DNA from: Nitratidesulfovibrio termitidis HI1 | GTDB taxonomy: Bacteria > Desulfobacterota > Desulfovibrionia > Desulfovibrionales > Desulfovibrionaceae | Direction of reading: 5' to 3' | DNA: 64,000 bases | Assembly: GCF_000504305.1 (NCBI RefSeq) | Contig: NZ_KI632512.1 | Location: 1,189,750-1,253,749 of the forward strand | In this document: piece by piece, positions 25,353 to 34,503 of the stretch | Position numbering within the stretch: position 1 is the stretch's first letter | Layout: each line of letters starts with the position of its first letter | Translations under genes and position numbers: made by a program | Notes under the pieces: model-generated | Told to the model about the DNA's origin: nothing | The model's input: only the letters and a program-made list of their open reading frames with translations | Database searches by the model: none

Positions 25353-27824
25353 ATGCCCCGCAGCCTGTGCATTCACGGCCATTTCTATCAGCCCCCGCGC
25401 GAGGATCCGTGGCTGGATGATATTTTGCCTGAAGGCAGCGCAGCCCCCGCCCCAGACTGGAACACCCGCATCCTGCGCGAAAGTTACGCACCGCTGGGGT
25501 GGGCGCGCCGCCTGGACCGCGAGGGGCGCATCGGCGACATCCTGAACTGCTACGAATGGACCAGCTTCAACGCCGGGCCCACCCTGCTGCGCTGGATGGA
25601 CCGCCACGCCCCGGACACCCTGCGCCGCATGGTGGAAGGCGACCGGGTCAGCGCGGCGCGCTGGGGGCACGGCAACGCCATGGCCCAGGTGTATCATCAC
25701 GTCATCATGCCCCTGGCCACACCGCTGGACCGCGAGGTGGAAACCGCGTGGGCCGTGGCCGACTTTGCCGCCCGGTTTGGCCGCGCGCCCGAAGGCATGT
25801 GGCTGCCCGAGGCCGCCGTGGACACCCCCACGCTGGAAACGCTGGCGGCGGCGGGCATCGCCTTTACCGTGCTGGCTCCGCGCCAGGCCCGCGCCGTGGC
25901 CGCGCTGGACGGCATCGACCAAGCCAATGCCGCATGGCAGCCGGTGCACGAAGGCTCGCTGGACATCGGCCTGCCCTACCGGGCGGAACTGCCCTCCGGC
26001 CGGAGCATCGACATCTTTTTCTACGACGGCCCCATCTCGCGGGCCGTGGCGTTCGAGCAACTTTTGCGCGACGGCGAAGTCTTCTGGCGCAGGCTGGCCG
26101 ATGCGGCCCGCACCCTGCCCGTGCCCCCCGGCGAGGAACAGGGCGGAGACGCCGGAAACGCAGGCAACGTGGATCGCCTGCTGGCCGTGTGCACCGACGG
26201 CGAAACCTACGGCCACCACTTCACCTTCGGCGAAATGGCCCTGGCCCACGTGCTGGCCCAGGGCTACGCCGGGCGCGACGGGGTGTCCCTGACCAACTTC
26301 GCCGCGTTCCGCCACCGCAACCCGCCGCGCATGCGGGTGCTGCTGCACGAACCGTCGTCGTGGAGCTGCGCCCACGGCGTGGAGCGCTGGCGCTCCGACT
26401 GCGGCTGCACCGACGGCGGGCACCCCGGCTGGAACCAGCGCTGGCGCGGCCCCCTGCGCCAGGGGCTGGACGCCGTCAAGCAGGGGCTGGACGCCCATTT
26501 CGCCGCCGTTGGAGCCGCGCTGTTCCGCGATCCCAAGGCCGCCCTGCTGGCCTACGGCCAGGTGCTGGCTGCTCCCGGGGACATCGAGGTACGCGAGGCC
26601 TTTGCCGCCGCGCATCTGGCCCCCGGCATCGCCGGGCGGCAGGCAGATGCGGCCTGGAAGCTGCTGGCCATGCAGGAGGCGGGTCTGGCGTCCTTTGCCA
26701 GCTGCGCCTGGTTCTTCGACGAAATTTCGCGCATCGAACCGGTGAACGCCATGACCTATGCCTTGCGCGCGCTGGACCTGTGCACCGCCACCGGCGGGCC
26801 GGACCTGTTGCCGCACCTGACGGAGCATCTGGCCCACGCCGTTTCCAACAAGCCGGAGGAAGGCGCCGGGGCGGACATCCTGTCCCGCACCGTGCTGCCC
26901 CGGCGCGGCACCGACGCCAGCCTGGTGCTGCAGGCCCTGTGGCGACTGCGCGCGGAACACGGACTGCCCGCCCCCGGAGCCATGGCAACCCACGCCTGGC
27001 CGGGCGCCGAAGTGGACGTGACCCTTGATGCACGTGATGCCCATTCCGCGCCCGAGGGAGCTGACGGATCTGGCGGAGCTGACGGATCTGGCAAAACTGG
27101 CGGATCTGACCCGGACAGCATTGCCGGCACTGCCGCCCTGCGCCTGCCGCTGGAAACGGAAGGCCGCGCCGTGCGCTTCACCTGGCAGCCGCCAGGACCA
27201 TCCACGTCCGCCCGTGCCTCGCGCATCACCGTTCGCCCCGTGACGGAGCCCGATGCCGCCGCAACGTCCCTGTCCGTGGCCGACCTGCCGCTGAACGCCC
27301 GCCAGGCCCTGCTGCTGTCCCTGCTGCACGGCGAGGAACGGAGCCAGGCCCCACGGCGCGCGGCGCTGGCCCGTCAGACCCTGGCGCTTGTGGACCCGTG
27401 GGAAGAGGCCCAGCACGACATGCCCGCCAGCCACCTGTGGGCCGACCTGGCCCCGCAACTGGGGCTGGCGCTGGTGACGGAGCCCCCGGCAACCGACGTG
27501 CCCGGCGGCGAATCGTCCGGCAGGGAATCCCCCGGCAAGGCCGCATGGCGACAAGGGCTGGAACTGCTGCGTTCCCTGCAACCATCCCCCCGGCAACGGG
27601 ACGGGCTGCATCAACTGCTGCGAAATCACCTGCTGGAACTGCTGGCCGCACCCGCGCCGGACTGGGCCGGGCTGTGCGGTGCCGTGGAACGCACCCGCGA
27701 GGTAGCGCCCGACTTCGACTGGTGGGCCGTGCAGAACCGCATGTGGGAACGGTTGCAAACCAGCGGCGCAATGGCCGAGGCATCAACCCGGCATTGCGCA
27801 ACCCTGCTGGGTTTTCGGGTGTAA
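25353..27824 (+). CDS. glycoside hydrolase family 57 protein with DUF3536-type C-terminus
   Basis: 823 residues, ATG after AGGAGG. The N-terminal barrel has the GH57 marks: HGHFYQPPRE (6-15), the nucleophile region GMWLPEAAVDTPTLE with Glu153 as the likely nucleophile, and CTDGETYGHHFTFGEMAL with Asp282 as a plausible acid/base. The family acts on alpha-glucans (4-alpha-glucanotransferase, amylopullulanase or branching enzyme); which activity cannot be told. The C-terminal 400 residues are helical with a Gly/Ser/Asp linker (about 565-590) coded by an 18 bp duplication near 27056. No signal peptide, so probably intracellular glycogen metabolism. Confidence 0.85.
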   Translation: MPRSLCIHGHFYQPPREDPWLDDILPEGSAAPAPDWNTRILRESYAPLGWARRLDREGRIGDILNCYEWTSFNAGPTLLRWMDRHAPDTLRRMVEGDRVSAARWGHGNAMAQVYHHVIMPLATPLDREVETAWAVADFAARFGRAPEGMWLPEAAVDTPTLETLAAAGIAFTVLAPRQARAVAALDGIDQANAAWQPVHEGSLDIGLPYRAELPSGRSIDIFFYDGPISRAVAFEQLLRDGEVFWRRLADAARTLPVPPGEEQGGDAGNAGNVDRLLAVCTDGETYGHHFTFGEMALAHVLAQGYAGRDGVSLTNFAAFRHRNPPRMRVLLHEPSSWSCAHGVERWRSDCGCTDGGHPGWNQRWRGPLRQGLDAVKQGLDAHFAAVGAALFRDPKAALLAYGQVLAAPGDIEVREAFAAAHLAPGIAGRQADAAWKLLAMQEAGLASFASCAWFFDEISRIEPVNAMTYALRALDLCTATGGPDLLPHLTEHLAHAVSNKPEEGAGADILSRTVLPRRGTDASLVLQALWRLRAEHGLPAPGAMATHAWPGAEVDVTLDARDAHSAPEGADGSGGADGSGKTGGSDPDSIAGTAALRLPLETEGRAVRFTWQPPGPSTSARASRITVRPVTEPDAAATSLSVADLPLNARQALLLSLLHGEERSQAPRRAALARQTLALVDPWEEAQHDMPASHLWADLAPQLGLALVTEPPATDVPGGESSGRESPGKAAWRQGLELLRSLQPSPRQRDGLHQLLRNHLLELLAAPAPDWAGLCGAVERTREVAPDFDWWAVQNRMWERLQTSGAMAEASTRHCATLLGFRV

Positions 27825-27845
27825 CGCTTCCTGCTCTGAAAACGG

Positions 27846-27884
27846 AAAAGACCCCGGGCACACCATGTGCCTGAGGCCTTTTTC
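27846..27884 (+). terminator. probable terminator of the GH57 gene
   Basis: A hairpin with inner stem GGCACA/TGTGCC (27857-27871) and outer A-rich/T-rich pairing ends in CCTTTTTC. Imperfect but well placed, about 20 bp after the stop. Confidence 0.55.
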
Positions 27885-27989
27885 ATCACAACGATAACGA
27901 ATGTCAATCGCAGAAAAACACGGCAGGTTCGAAAAAGGCCTCGCCAGAGCCGCATGAGGACGGGACGGCAAAAAAATGGGCGGGGCGGG

Positions 27990-28454
27990 CTATACGGAAG
28001 TCTGGATCATGGGCGTGCCATGCACCAGGGAGGCGGAGCGGGCATAGGCGCGGGCGCCTGCGGCGGGGGTACGGGTGGGGGGTGCCTCTCCGGTCAACGC
28101 AGCCTGGGGGTTCCGGGCGGCAACATCCGGATTGCCGCCGAGCGATGTCGTAGCACCGGAATCGCCGTCCGGCGCGGTTTGCGCGGGAGCCAGTTCCGCC
28201 AGCAGCTGCTGCGTCTGCAGGCTGTCGGCGAAGTTGAAGGCCCGCATGCGTTGCAGCGATTCGGCGGCCTGTACGGCGGCGTCCTGCGCCGTGGGGGCGG
28301 TTTCGGTCTCGTAGCTGACCGTCAGCGGGCCGAGGGAAAAGGCCGTCTTCGTTCGCTTGGCGGAAAGCAGCCCCAGCGCATCGCCCGCATCGCGGGTCAG
28401 TGCGCGGCTGTACGCGGCAAGGCCGCGTGACGAGGTTGCGTCGCCGATGTCCAT
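27990..28454 (-). CDS. hypothetical protein, 154 residues
   Basis: Not recognised. ATG with weak AGGGA upstream. The N-terminal 100 residues could form helices (SSRGLAAYSRALTRDAGDAL, AAVQAAESLQRMRAFNFADS); the C-terminus is Ala/Pro/Thr-rich and probably disordered. No signal peptide or Cys. The middle FSLGPLTVSYETE looks like a beta hairpin. Codon use fits the genome, and the overlapping + strand frames are Arg/Pro-rich shadows. Divergent from nfnA. Confidence 0.6.
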   Translation of the reverse strand: MDIGDATSSRGLAAYSRALTRDAGDALGLLSAKRTKTAFSLGPLTVSYETETAPTAQDAAVQAAESLQRMRAFNFADSLQTQQLLAELAPAQTAPDGDSGATTSLGGNPDVAARNPQAALTGEAPPTRTPAAGARAYARSASLVHGTPMIQTSV

Positions 28455-28838
28455 GGCCGATCCCTGGCTATGGGTTCTGCATATGCGCCGCGCCGGTGCG
28501 TCGGCCTTGCGGACCTTGCCGCGAGAGAGCCGGAAGCGTCACCGCCCACCGGACTTTCGGACTACGCCCGTGTGCACCATATGCAACCGCTGGTCTGATA
28601 CAATAACTTACATACGGATCGCCAACCGCGCAACCCGCATTTTTCTTGCATTGAGCGGGCGCAGAACTTACGAAGGTCGCTGACCGTTCAACCGGTTGCG
28701 GCCATTTTCCCATGGCCCCCGGCAACCGTCGTCCGCCCGGCGCGGCCCGTACCTGCATGCCATACCGCAGACTTTGCGTCGGCACTGGCAGACATCACCG
28801 GGCGGACAGCCAATCCCCGCAAGGAAGGAAGCACGCGC
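28455..28838. other. intergenic region ahead of nfnAB
   Basis: 384 bp without a supported gene. It contains an extended -10 promoter motif, TGATACAAT (28596-28604), with no good -35, and a 10 bp palindrome CAACCGGTTG at 28689-28698 inside what would be the 5' leader. Either could serve nfnAB regulation; no Rex-like TTGTGA-N6-TCACAA site was seen. Confidence 0.4.
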
Positions 28839-29687
28839 ATGCCCTGCAAGATACTGGAAAAAGAGCGCCTGATCCCCGGCCAGACCAGCAAGCTGGTCAT
28901 TGACGCGCCGCACATCGCCAAAAAGGCGCAGCCGGGCAACTTCGTCATCCTGCGCGTCTGCGACAAGGGCGAGCGCATCCCGCTCACCATCGCCGACGCC
29001 GATCCCGAACGCGGCACCATCACCATCGTCTATCTGGTCATGGGCAAGTCCACCGCCCTGCTGGAAACCCTGGACGCGGGCGATTCCATCCTCGATGTGT
29101 GCGGCCCGCTGGGCAAGCCCACCCACATCGAAAAGGCGGGCACGGTCATCTGCGTGGGCGGCGGCACGGGCATCGCGGCCATGCACCACATCGCCAAGGG
29201 GCACCACAGGGCGGGCAACCACGTGGTGGCCGTCATCGGCGCGCGCAGCAAGGACCTGCTGCTCTTTTACGACGAACTTTCGTCCTTCTGCCCCGAAGTG
29301 CTGGTGTCCACCGACGACGGCAGCTTCGGCCACAAGGGCCTGGTCACCGACCTGCTGCGCCAGCGGCTGGAAACGGACAAGACCGTGTCCGAGGTGGTGG
29401 CCGTGGGCCCCGTGCCCATGATGGCCGCGGTGGCGAAGACCACCGAACCTTTCGGCGTGAAAACCACGGTCAGCCTGAACTCCATCATGGTGGACGGCAT
29501 CGGCATGTGCGGCGCCTGCCGCGTGAGCGTGGGCGGCGAAACCCGCTTCGCCTGCGTGGACGGCCCCGAATTCGACGGCCACAAGGTGGACTTCAACGAA
29601 CTGCGCCAGCGCCTTGCCGCCTTCAAGCCGCAGGAGAAGGCATCGTACGATCACCACTGCAAGTGTACCTGCGCGGGGGAGAAGTAA
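28839..29687 (+). CDS. nfnA: NADH-dependent ferredoxin:NADP+ oxidoreductase, NfnA (small) subunit
   Basis: 282 residues, ATG after AAGGAAGG. NfnAB couples ferredoxin and NADH oxidation to NADP+ reduction by flavin bifurcation in the cytoplasm. The small subunit is a ferredoxin-NADP reductase-type flavoprotein: an FAD-binding barrel (GNFVILRVCDKGERIPLTIAD, about 34-54), a nucleotide-binding GTVICVGGGTGIAAM (about 101-115), and a C-terminal [2Fe-2S]-binding region with GMCGACRVSVGG and FACVDGPEFDGH. The start fits the family. It could also be read as a SudB-like sulfide dehydrogenase subunit, which is the same family. The gene 4 bp downstream is the large subunit. Confidence 0.9.
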   Translation: MPCKILEKERLIPGQTSKLVIDAPHIAKKAQPGNFVILRVCDKGERIPLTIADADPERGTITIVYLVMGKSTALLETLDAGDSILDVCGPLGKPTHIEKAGTVICVGGGTGIAAMHHIAKGHHRAGNHVVAVIGARSKDLLLFYDELSSFCPEVLVSTDDGSFGHKGLVTDLLRQRLETDKTVSEVVAVGPVPMMAAVAKTTEPFGVKTTVSLNSIMVDGIGMCGACRVSVGGETRFACVDGPEFDGHKVDFNELRQRLAAFKPQEKASYDHHCKCTCAGEK

Positions 29688-29691
29688 GACC

Positions 29692-31137
29692 ATGACCGCC
29701 ACCGCCGAACGCAAGCCCGCCGGGGGCCGCAAGATCGCCCCGCGCGTGGACATGCCCTGCCAGCCCGCCGGGGAGCGCATCCGCAACTTCGAAGAAGTGG
29801 CCCTGGGCTACACGCAGCAGATGGCCACGGAAGAGGCCCGGCGCTGCCTGCAATGCAAGAACCCCAAGTGCGTCAAGGGCTGCCCCGTTGAAGTGCCCAT
29901 CAGGGACTTCATCGGCCAGCTTGCCAAGGGTGACCTGGAAGGCGCGTACCGCACCATCAAGTCCACCAACAGCCTGCCCGGCGTATGCGGCCGGGTGTGC
30001 CCGCAGGAAAACCAGTGCGAGGGCGCCTGCGTGCTGAACGCCAAGGGCCAGCCCGTGGCCATTGGCCGTCTGGAACGCTACGTGGCCGACACCTACATGG
30101 CCCTCGACGCCTGCGACCATCTTTCCGCCAGGCTGACCTGCCCGGCGGTGGACCCGGAACTGCGCGTGGCCTGCATCGGCAGCGGCCCGGCCAGCCTGAC
30201 CGTGGCGGGGTACCTGTCCTCGCGCGGGATCAAGGTGACCGTGTACGAGGCGCTGCACGAGGTGGGCGGGGTGCTGGTGTACGGCATTCCCGAATTCCGC
30301 CTGCCGAAATCGGCCATCGTGGAAAAGGAAGTGCAGGCCCTGCGCACCCAGGAAGTGGACTTCGTCACCAACTGGGTGGGGGGCCGCACCTTTTCGATCG
30401 ACGACCTGTTCGCGGAAGGCTACCGCGCCGTGTTCATCGGCGTGGGCGCGGGGCTGCCGCGCTTTCTCGGCGTGCCCGGCGAGAACCTGACCGGCGTTTT
30501 TTCCGCCAACGAATACCTTACCCGCGTCAACCTGGGCCGGGCCTACGCCTTTCCCGACTACGACACCCCGGTCTACCAGGGCCGCAACGTGACGGTATAC
30601 GGCGGCGGCAACGTGGCCATGGACGCGGCCCGCACGGCGCTGCGCCTGGGTGCGGAATCGGTGCGCATCGTCTATCGCCGCACCCGCGACGAACTGCCCG
30701 CCCGGCACGAGGAACTGGAACACGCCGAGGAAGAAGGCGTGATCCTGGAACTGCTGGCCAACCCCGTGGCCTTCCACGGCGACGAGATGGGCCGCCTGAC
30801 CGGCGTCACCCTGCAACGCATGCAGCTTGGCGAGCCGGACGCATCGGGCCGCCGCAGCCCGGTGCCGGTGGAAGGCGACACCTACGAACTGCCCACCGAC
30901 CTTGCCGTCATCGCCGTGGGCACCCGGCCCAACCCCATCCTGCTGGAAGCAACGCCGCAGCTGAAGCTGAACCGGCGCGGCTACATCGAGGTGGACGAGA
31001 CCACCGGCGAAACCTCCATCCCCAACGTGTTCGCCGGGGGGGACATCGTTACCGGCGCGGCCACGGTCATTCTGGCCATGGGCGCGGGCCGCAGGGCGGC
31101 CAAGGAAATCCGCAACCGCCTGAAGGGCGGGGAGTAA
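29692..31137 (+). CDS. nfnB: NfnB (large) subunit, glutamate-synthase-like flavoprotein
   Basis: 481 residues. The ATG at 29692 lies 4 bp after nfnA with AGTAAGACC upstream. An N-terminal bis-[4Fe-4S] domain has CLQCKNPKCVKGCPVEVPI (about 49-67) and VCGRVCPQENQCEGACV (about 101-117). It is followed by two dinucleotide-binding folds: CIGSGPASLTVAGYLSSRG (about 163-181) for FAD and VYGGGNVAMDAARTALRLG (about 303-321) for NADPH. The GGDIVTGAATVILAMGAGR block near the C-terminus is typical of GltD-like proteins. The bifurcating FAD sits in this subunit. Pairing with nfnA makes NfnAB more likely than the glutamate synthase small subunit. Confidence 0.92.
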   Translation: MTATAERKPAGGRKIAPRVDMPCQPAGERIRNFEEVALGYTQQMATEEARRCLQCKNPKCVKGCPVEVPIRDFIGQLAKGDLEGAYRTIKSTNSLPGVCGRVCPQENQCEGACVLNAKGQPVAIGRLERYVADTYMALDACDHLSARLTCPAVDPELRVACIGSGPASLTVAGYLSSRGIKVTVYEALHEVGGVLVYGIPEFRLPKSAIVEKEVQALRTQEVDFVTNWVGGRTFSIDDLFAEGYRAVFIGVGAGLPRFLGVPGENLTGVFSANEYLTRVNLGRAYAFPDYDTPVYQGRNVTVYGGGNVAMDAARTALRLGAESVRIVYRRTRDELPARHEELEHAEEEGVILELLANPVAFHGDEMGRLTGVTLQRMQLGEPDASGRRSPVPVEGDTYELPTDLAVIAVGTRPNPILLEATPQLKLNRRGYIEVDETTGETSIPNVFAGGDIVTGAATVILAMGAGRRAAKEIRNRLKGGE

Positions 31138-31276
31138 CGGGAAACGGCGCGGACACGGCAGGCGGAACGCTGCATGATGCCGCAAGGCGGAAAGTGAGCG
31201 CCGCACCGCCTCCACGCTCTCAACGGCACGCGCATCCCCCCATAGACGCCCCCCCCGCAGGCGCATCGAACGCATG

Positions 31277-31320
31277 CCGCCGTCCTTTCGCCCGCACGGG
31301 CCGAAGGGGCGGCGGTTTCG
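31277..31320 (+). terminator. probable terminator after nfnAB
   Basis: Imperfect stem CCGCCGTCCTTTCG (31277-31290) with CCGAAGGGGCGGCGG (31301-31315) followed by TTTCGCATT. It sits in a 334 bp spacer (31138-31471) that otherwise holds only the promoter described next. Confidence 0.5.
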
Positions 31321-31343
31321 CATTGCGGCAGAGCCACGCGCGC

Positions 31344-31372
31344 TTGCGACCAGCCCGCGCCGTTGCTATGTT
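31344..31372 (+). promoter_or_regulatory. probable sigma-70-type promoter of the comFB-like gene
   Basis: TTGCGA (31344-31349), 17 bp, TATGTT (31367-31372), about 100 bp before the start codon. It follows the nfnAB terminator, giving the gene its own transcript. Confidence 0.45.
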
Positions 31373-31471
31373 CCTGAGAGCGGCATGTGCCGCCCGCATG
31401 GCGAGGAATCGCGCGCACGATGAAAGCCGCGCCCGCCATCAGACACCATCCCCCACCGAGGAGGCCCGCCC

Positions 31472-31762
31472 ATGGCGCCCAGAAGCGAGAAGTACCGCAT
31501 CGGCGACATCGACCTGACCGACATCCGCAACCGCAACGAACAGCGGGTCATCAAGGCCATCGAACAGGTCCTGCGCGAGCCCCCGGTGTACACCCCCGAC
31601 CCCAAGGACATTCAGGACATCTACGCGCTGGCGTTGAACAACCTCACCCCGCGCTATGCCCAGACCGGCACCATCGTGCTGCGCGACCCGGTGCGCGACG
31701 ACCAGATCGTCGAATCCGTGCGCAACGCCTTCGTGCGGGTCATGGAACGTCCCAAGGAATAA
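31472..31762 (+). CDS. ComFB-family protein
   Basis: 96 residues, ATG with GAGGAGG upstream. The core NRNEQRVIKAIEQVLREP (about 20-37), followed by PKDIQDIYALALNNLTPRYA (about 44-63), matches the late-competence ComFB family as I know it, which recent work links to cyclic-di-nucleotide binding. The usual Cys pair of the family is not present; its place is taken by VYTPDPKD. Soluble and small, probably a dimeric ligand-binding protein. No competence genes are nearby. A c-di-GMP role would fit the HD-GYP gene 31 kb away but is only inference. Confidence 0.8.
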   Translation: MAPRSEKYRIGDIDLTDIRNRNEQRVIKAIEQVLREPPVYTPDPKDIQDIYALALNNLTPRYAQTGTIVLRDPVRDDQIVESVRNAFVRVMERPKE

Positions 31763-31896
31763 CCGCGCCCGCGCGGGCCGAACGGATCAACCGCCAGCCC
31801 CGTATGTCCGGCCTGTCTGCCCGACCTGTCTGGGCCGCGCGCCGCCTTTCACAGCAACCCGCCCCGCCACCACGGGGCGGCCATGGACACACCGCC

Positions 31897-32721
31897 GTGA
31901 TCACCGTCGATCTGCACACCCACACCAGCCACTCCCACGGGCAGGCCACCGTGGAAGAAATGTTCGCCAGCGCCATGGATCGCGGCATGGAAGTCTTCGG
32001 CTTTTCCGAACACTCGCCCCGTCCCCTCGCCTATTCCTATCCCAAGGACTACCGCGAGAAGCTGACGGCGGGCTTTCCCCGTTACGTGGACGAGGTGCGC
32101 GCCCTGTCCGATGGACGGCAGGACGGCAAGACCGTGCTGCTGGGCCTGGAAATGGACTGGCTGCCGGGGCAAGAGCCCTTCACGGCGGAAACCATCCACC
32201 GCTACCCGTTCGACTACATCATCGGGGGCATCCACTTTCTGGGCACCTGGGGCTTCGACTGCACCGTGGACGACTGGAAAGACCTTGCGCCGGAACAGGC
32301 CAACGACGCCTTCGAGCGTTACTTCGACAGCCTGCGCCGCATGGGGGCATCGGGCATGTTCAACATCGCCGCCCACCCGGACATCATCAAGATATTCGCG
32401 GTGGATGCCTTCCACGAGTGGCTGGACCGCCCGGAATCGCGCCAGCGGGTGCGCGACGCGCTGGCCACCCTGCGCGCGGCGGGCATGGCCATGGAGATAT
32501 CCTCTGCCGGGTTGCGCAAGCTGTGCAAGGAAATCTACCCCTGCCCCACCATCATGGAAATGGCCCGCGAACTGGAACTGCCCATCACCTTCGGCTCGGA
32601 CGCGCACTGCACCTCCACCGTGGCCTGGGGCTTTGACCAACTGGAAGAATACGCCCGCCGCTTCGGCTACACGCACAGCGTGTGGTTTCAGAAGGGTGTG
32701 ATGCATCAACGGCCCTTCTAG
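31897..32721 (+). CDS. PHP-domain histidinol-phosphatase-like hydrolase
   Basis: 274 residues from GTG 31897, chosen because the family starts just before the DLHTHTSHSHG metal motif (residues 5-15); the Shine-Dalgarno is weak. Other PHP motifs are FSEHSPRP (about 36-43), GLEMDWLPG, IIGGIHFLG, NIAAHPDIIK and TFGSDAHC (about 228-235). These supply the trinuclear metal site of HisJ-type histidinol-phosphate phosphatases. In Desulfovibrio it could be the his pathway phosphatase or a phosphoesterase of different specificity; no other his genes are nearby. Ends in a strong terminator. Confidence 0.85.
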   Translation: MITVDLHTHTSHSHGQATVEEMFASAMDRGMEVFGFSEHSPRPLAYSYPKDYREKLTAGFPRYVDEVRALSDGRQDGKTVLLGLEMDWLPGQEPFTAETIHRYPFDYIIGGIHFLGTWGFDCTVDDWKDLAPEQANDAFERYFDSLRRMGASGMFNIAAHPDIIKIFAVDAFHEWLDRPESRQRVRDALATLRAAGMAMEISSAGLRKLCKEIYPCPTIMEMARELELPITFGSDAHCTSTVAWGFDQLEEYARRFGYTHSVWFQKGVMHQRPF

Positions 32722-32746
32722 GGGGCAAGGACACGTTCCGCCCGTA

Positions 32747-32781
32747 GCGCCGGGGTGCCCTGAGCCCCGGCGTGCGTTTTT
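32747..32781 (+). terminator. Rho-independent terminator of the PHP gene
   Basis: Perfect 8 bp stem CGCCGGGG (32748-32755) with CCCCGGCG (32765-32772), then TGCGTTTTT. Confidence 0.8.
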
Positions 32782-32823
32782 CATCCTCCAGCATCAGGCC
32801 GATGACGCCGCCATTCCCCCATC

Positions 32824-34503
32824 ATGCCCACCACACCTACCCACCATACCGACCACGCCGCCCCGCTGGCGGTGCTGGACAACGTCCGCGTCAGCTTCGG
32901 CGGACGCCGCGCCCTGGACGGCGCAAGCTGGACCCTGCGCGCCGGGGAATGCTGGGCCGTGCTCGGTCGCAACGGCGCGGGCAAGTCCACCCTGTTGCGC
33001 GTGGTGCGCGGCACCACCCGGCCCGACCAGATCGACGGCGGTCAGGTGACCTGGTACCCGCCCGTGAGCAGGGATGAAAGCACACCACACGGCGAGGCAT
33101 CCCCCGGAGAAACCTCTGCACTGACCGGGCGCGCCCTGTGCGCCAGCGTTTCCTCGGCCCAGCAGGAACGCTACATGCGCCAGGGCTGGCTGCTCACCGG
33201 CGAGGAACTGCTGCTTACCGGCTATTACGACACCCCCCTGCTCTACGAAGACCCCGGCGCGGAGCGCATCGCTGCCGCGCGCGACCTGGCGCGCCGCCTG
33301 GGGGCCGCGCACCTGCTGGACGTCAAGGTGCCCGCCATGTCGCAGGGCCAGCTGCGCCTGCTGCTGGTGGCCCGCGCCCTGGTGCGCCAGCCCGCCGTGC
33401 TGCTGCTGGACGAGGTGTGCGAAGGGCTGGACGCCACGGCCCGTGCCGCCGTGCTGGGAGCCGTGGACCACGCCGCCGCGCTGGGGGTGACCGTGCTGTT
33501 CGCCACCCACCGCACCGACCAGTTGCCTGCCTGCCTCACCCGCGCCCTGCTGGTGCAGGGCGGGCGCATCATGGCGGAAGGCCCGCTGGATGAAGTCATG
33601 TCCAACCTGCCCGCCGACTCCGGCGTGTGCGGGGGGGATGGACTGGACATTCCGGATGTCGGCATGCCCGGCCTGAACGGCCAGAGTACATTGGACGGCA
33701 GCGCCGCCCCGGCCCGCCAGCCCCGCGACCCGGTCCCGGCTTTGGCCCCCGTACTGGCCCGCATCGAGCGCGCCGACGTGTACGTGGAGCGCACGCATGT
33801 GCTGCACGCCATCGACTGGACCATCCGGCGCGGCGAGAACTGGTGCGTCATCGGCCCCAACGGCTCCGGCAAGTCCACCCTGCTGCGTCTGCTGCACGGC
33901 GAGGAAAACGTGGCCGTGGGCGGCGACATCGTATGGTTTGCGGACGAGGCATCCTGCGGGGTGGCCCGGCGCGAACCGCCCCAACAGGCATCCCTGCGCG
34001 ACCTGCCCCTGCTGCACCGCCGCGTGGCCCTGGTGTCCGACCAGTTGCAGGCCACCTACGGGTACGACCTGACCGCCGAGGAACTGGTGCTCACCGGTTT
34101 TTCCGGCACCATCGGCCTGTACGACGAGCCGGACGACGACCAGCGGGCAGAGGCCGCCCACTGGCTGCGCATGCTGGGCGCGGCGGGCCTTGCCGGGCAG
34201 CGCATCCGCACCCTGTCCACCGGACAGTTGCGCCGAGTGCTTCTGGCCCGTGCCCTTGCGGGCGCACCGGATCTGCTGCTGCTGGACGAACCCTGCTCCG
34301 GGCTGGACCCGGCCAGCCGTGCCGCCTTCCTGAGCCTGCTGGGGCAACTGGCCCGCGCGGGCGTGCAGATGGTGCTGGTCACCCATCACGAGGACGACCT
34401 GATTCCGGAAATCAGCCACGTGCTGCGCCTGGCCGATGGCCGCGTCACCGAATGCGGCCCGCGCAACGGCAGCGGCAACGTGGAGCAGGGCGCGCCCGCG
34501 TGA
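32824..34503 (+). CDS. ModF-like protein with two ABC ATPase domains
   Basis: 559 residues. Domain 1 has Walker A GRNGAGKST (about 49-57), a degenerate signature MSQGQLRLLL (about 173) and Walker B AVLLLDEVCEGLD. Domain 2 has GPNGSGKST (about 345), signature LSTGQLRRVL and Walker B LLLLDEPCSGLDP (about 480). No membrane segment, and no linker of the EF-3/Uup type. The arrangement matches ModF/PhrA, soluble double ATPases linked in E. coli to molybdate and photorepair loci without a defined transport role. The last codons overlap the next gene (GTGA), implying coupled expression with a TrpF-like protein. Confidence 0.87.
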   Translation: MPTTPTHHTDHAAPLAVLDNVRVSFGGRRALDGASWTLRAGECWAVLGRNGAGKSTLLRVVRGTTRPDQIDGGQVTWYPPVSRDESTPHGEASPGETSALTGRALCASVSSAQQERYMRQGWLLTGEELLLTGYYDTPLLYEDPGAERIAAARDLARRLGAAHLLDVKVPAMSQGQLRLLLVARALVRQPAVLLLDEVCEGLDATARAAVLGAVDHAAALGVTVLFATHRTDQLPACLTRALLVQGGRIMAEGPLDEVMSNLPADSGVCGGDGLDIPDVGMPGLNGQSTLDGSAAPARQPRDPVPALAPVLARIERADVYVERTHVLHAIDWTIRRGENWCVIGPNGSGKSTLLRLLHGEENVAVGGDIVWFADEASCGVARREPPQQASLRDLPLLHRRVALVSDQLQATYGYDLTAEELVLTGFSGTIGLYDEPDDDQRAEAAHWLRMLGAAGLAGQRIRTLSTGQLRRVLLARALAGAPDLLLLDEPCSGLDPASRAAFLSLLGQLARAGVQMVLVTHHEDDLIPEISHVLRLADGRVTECGPRNGSGNVEQGAPA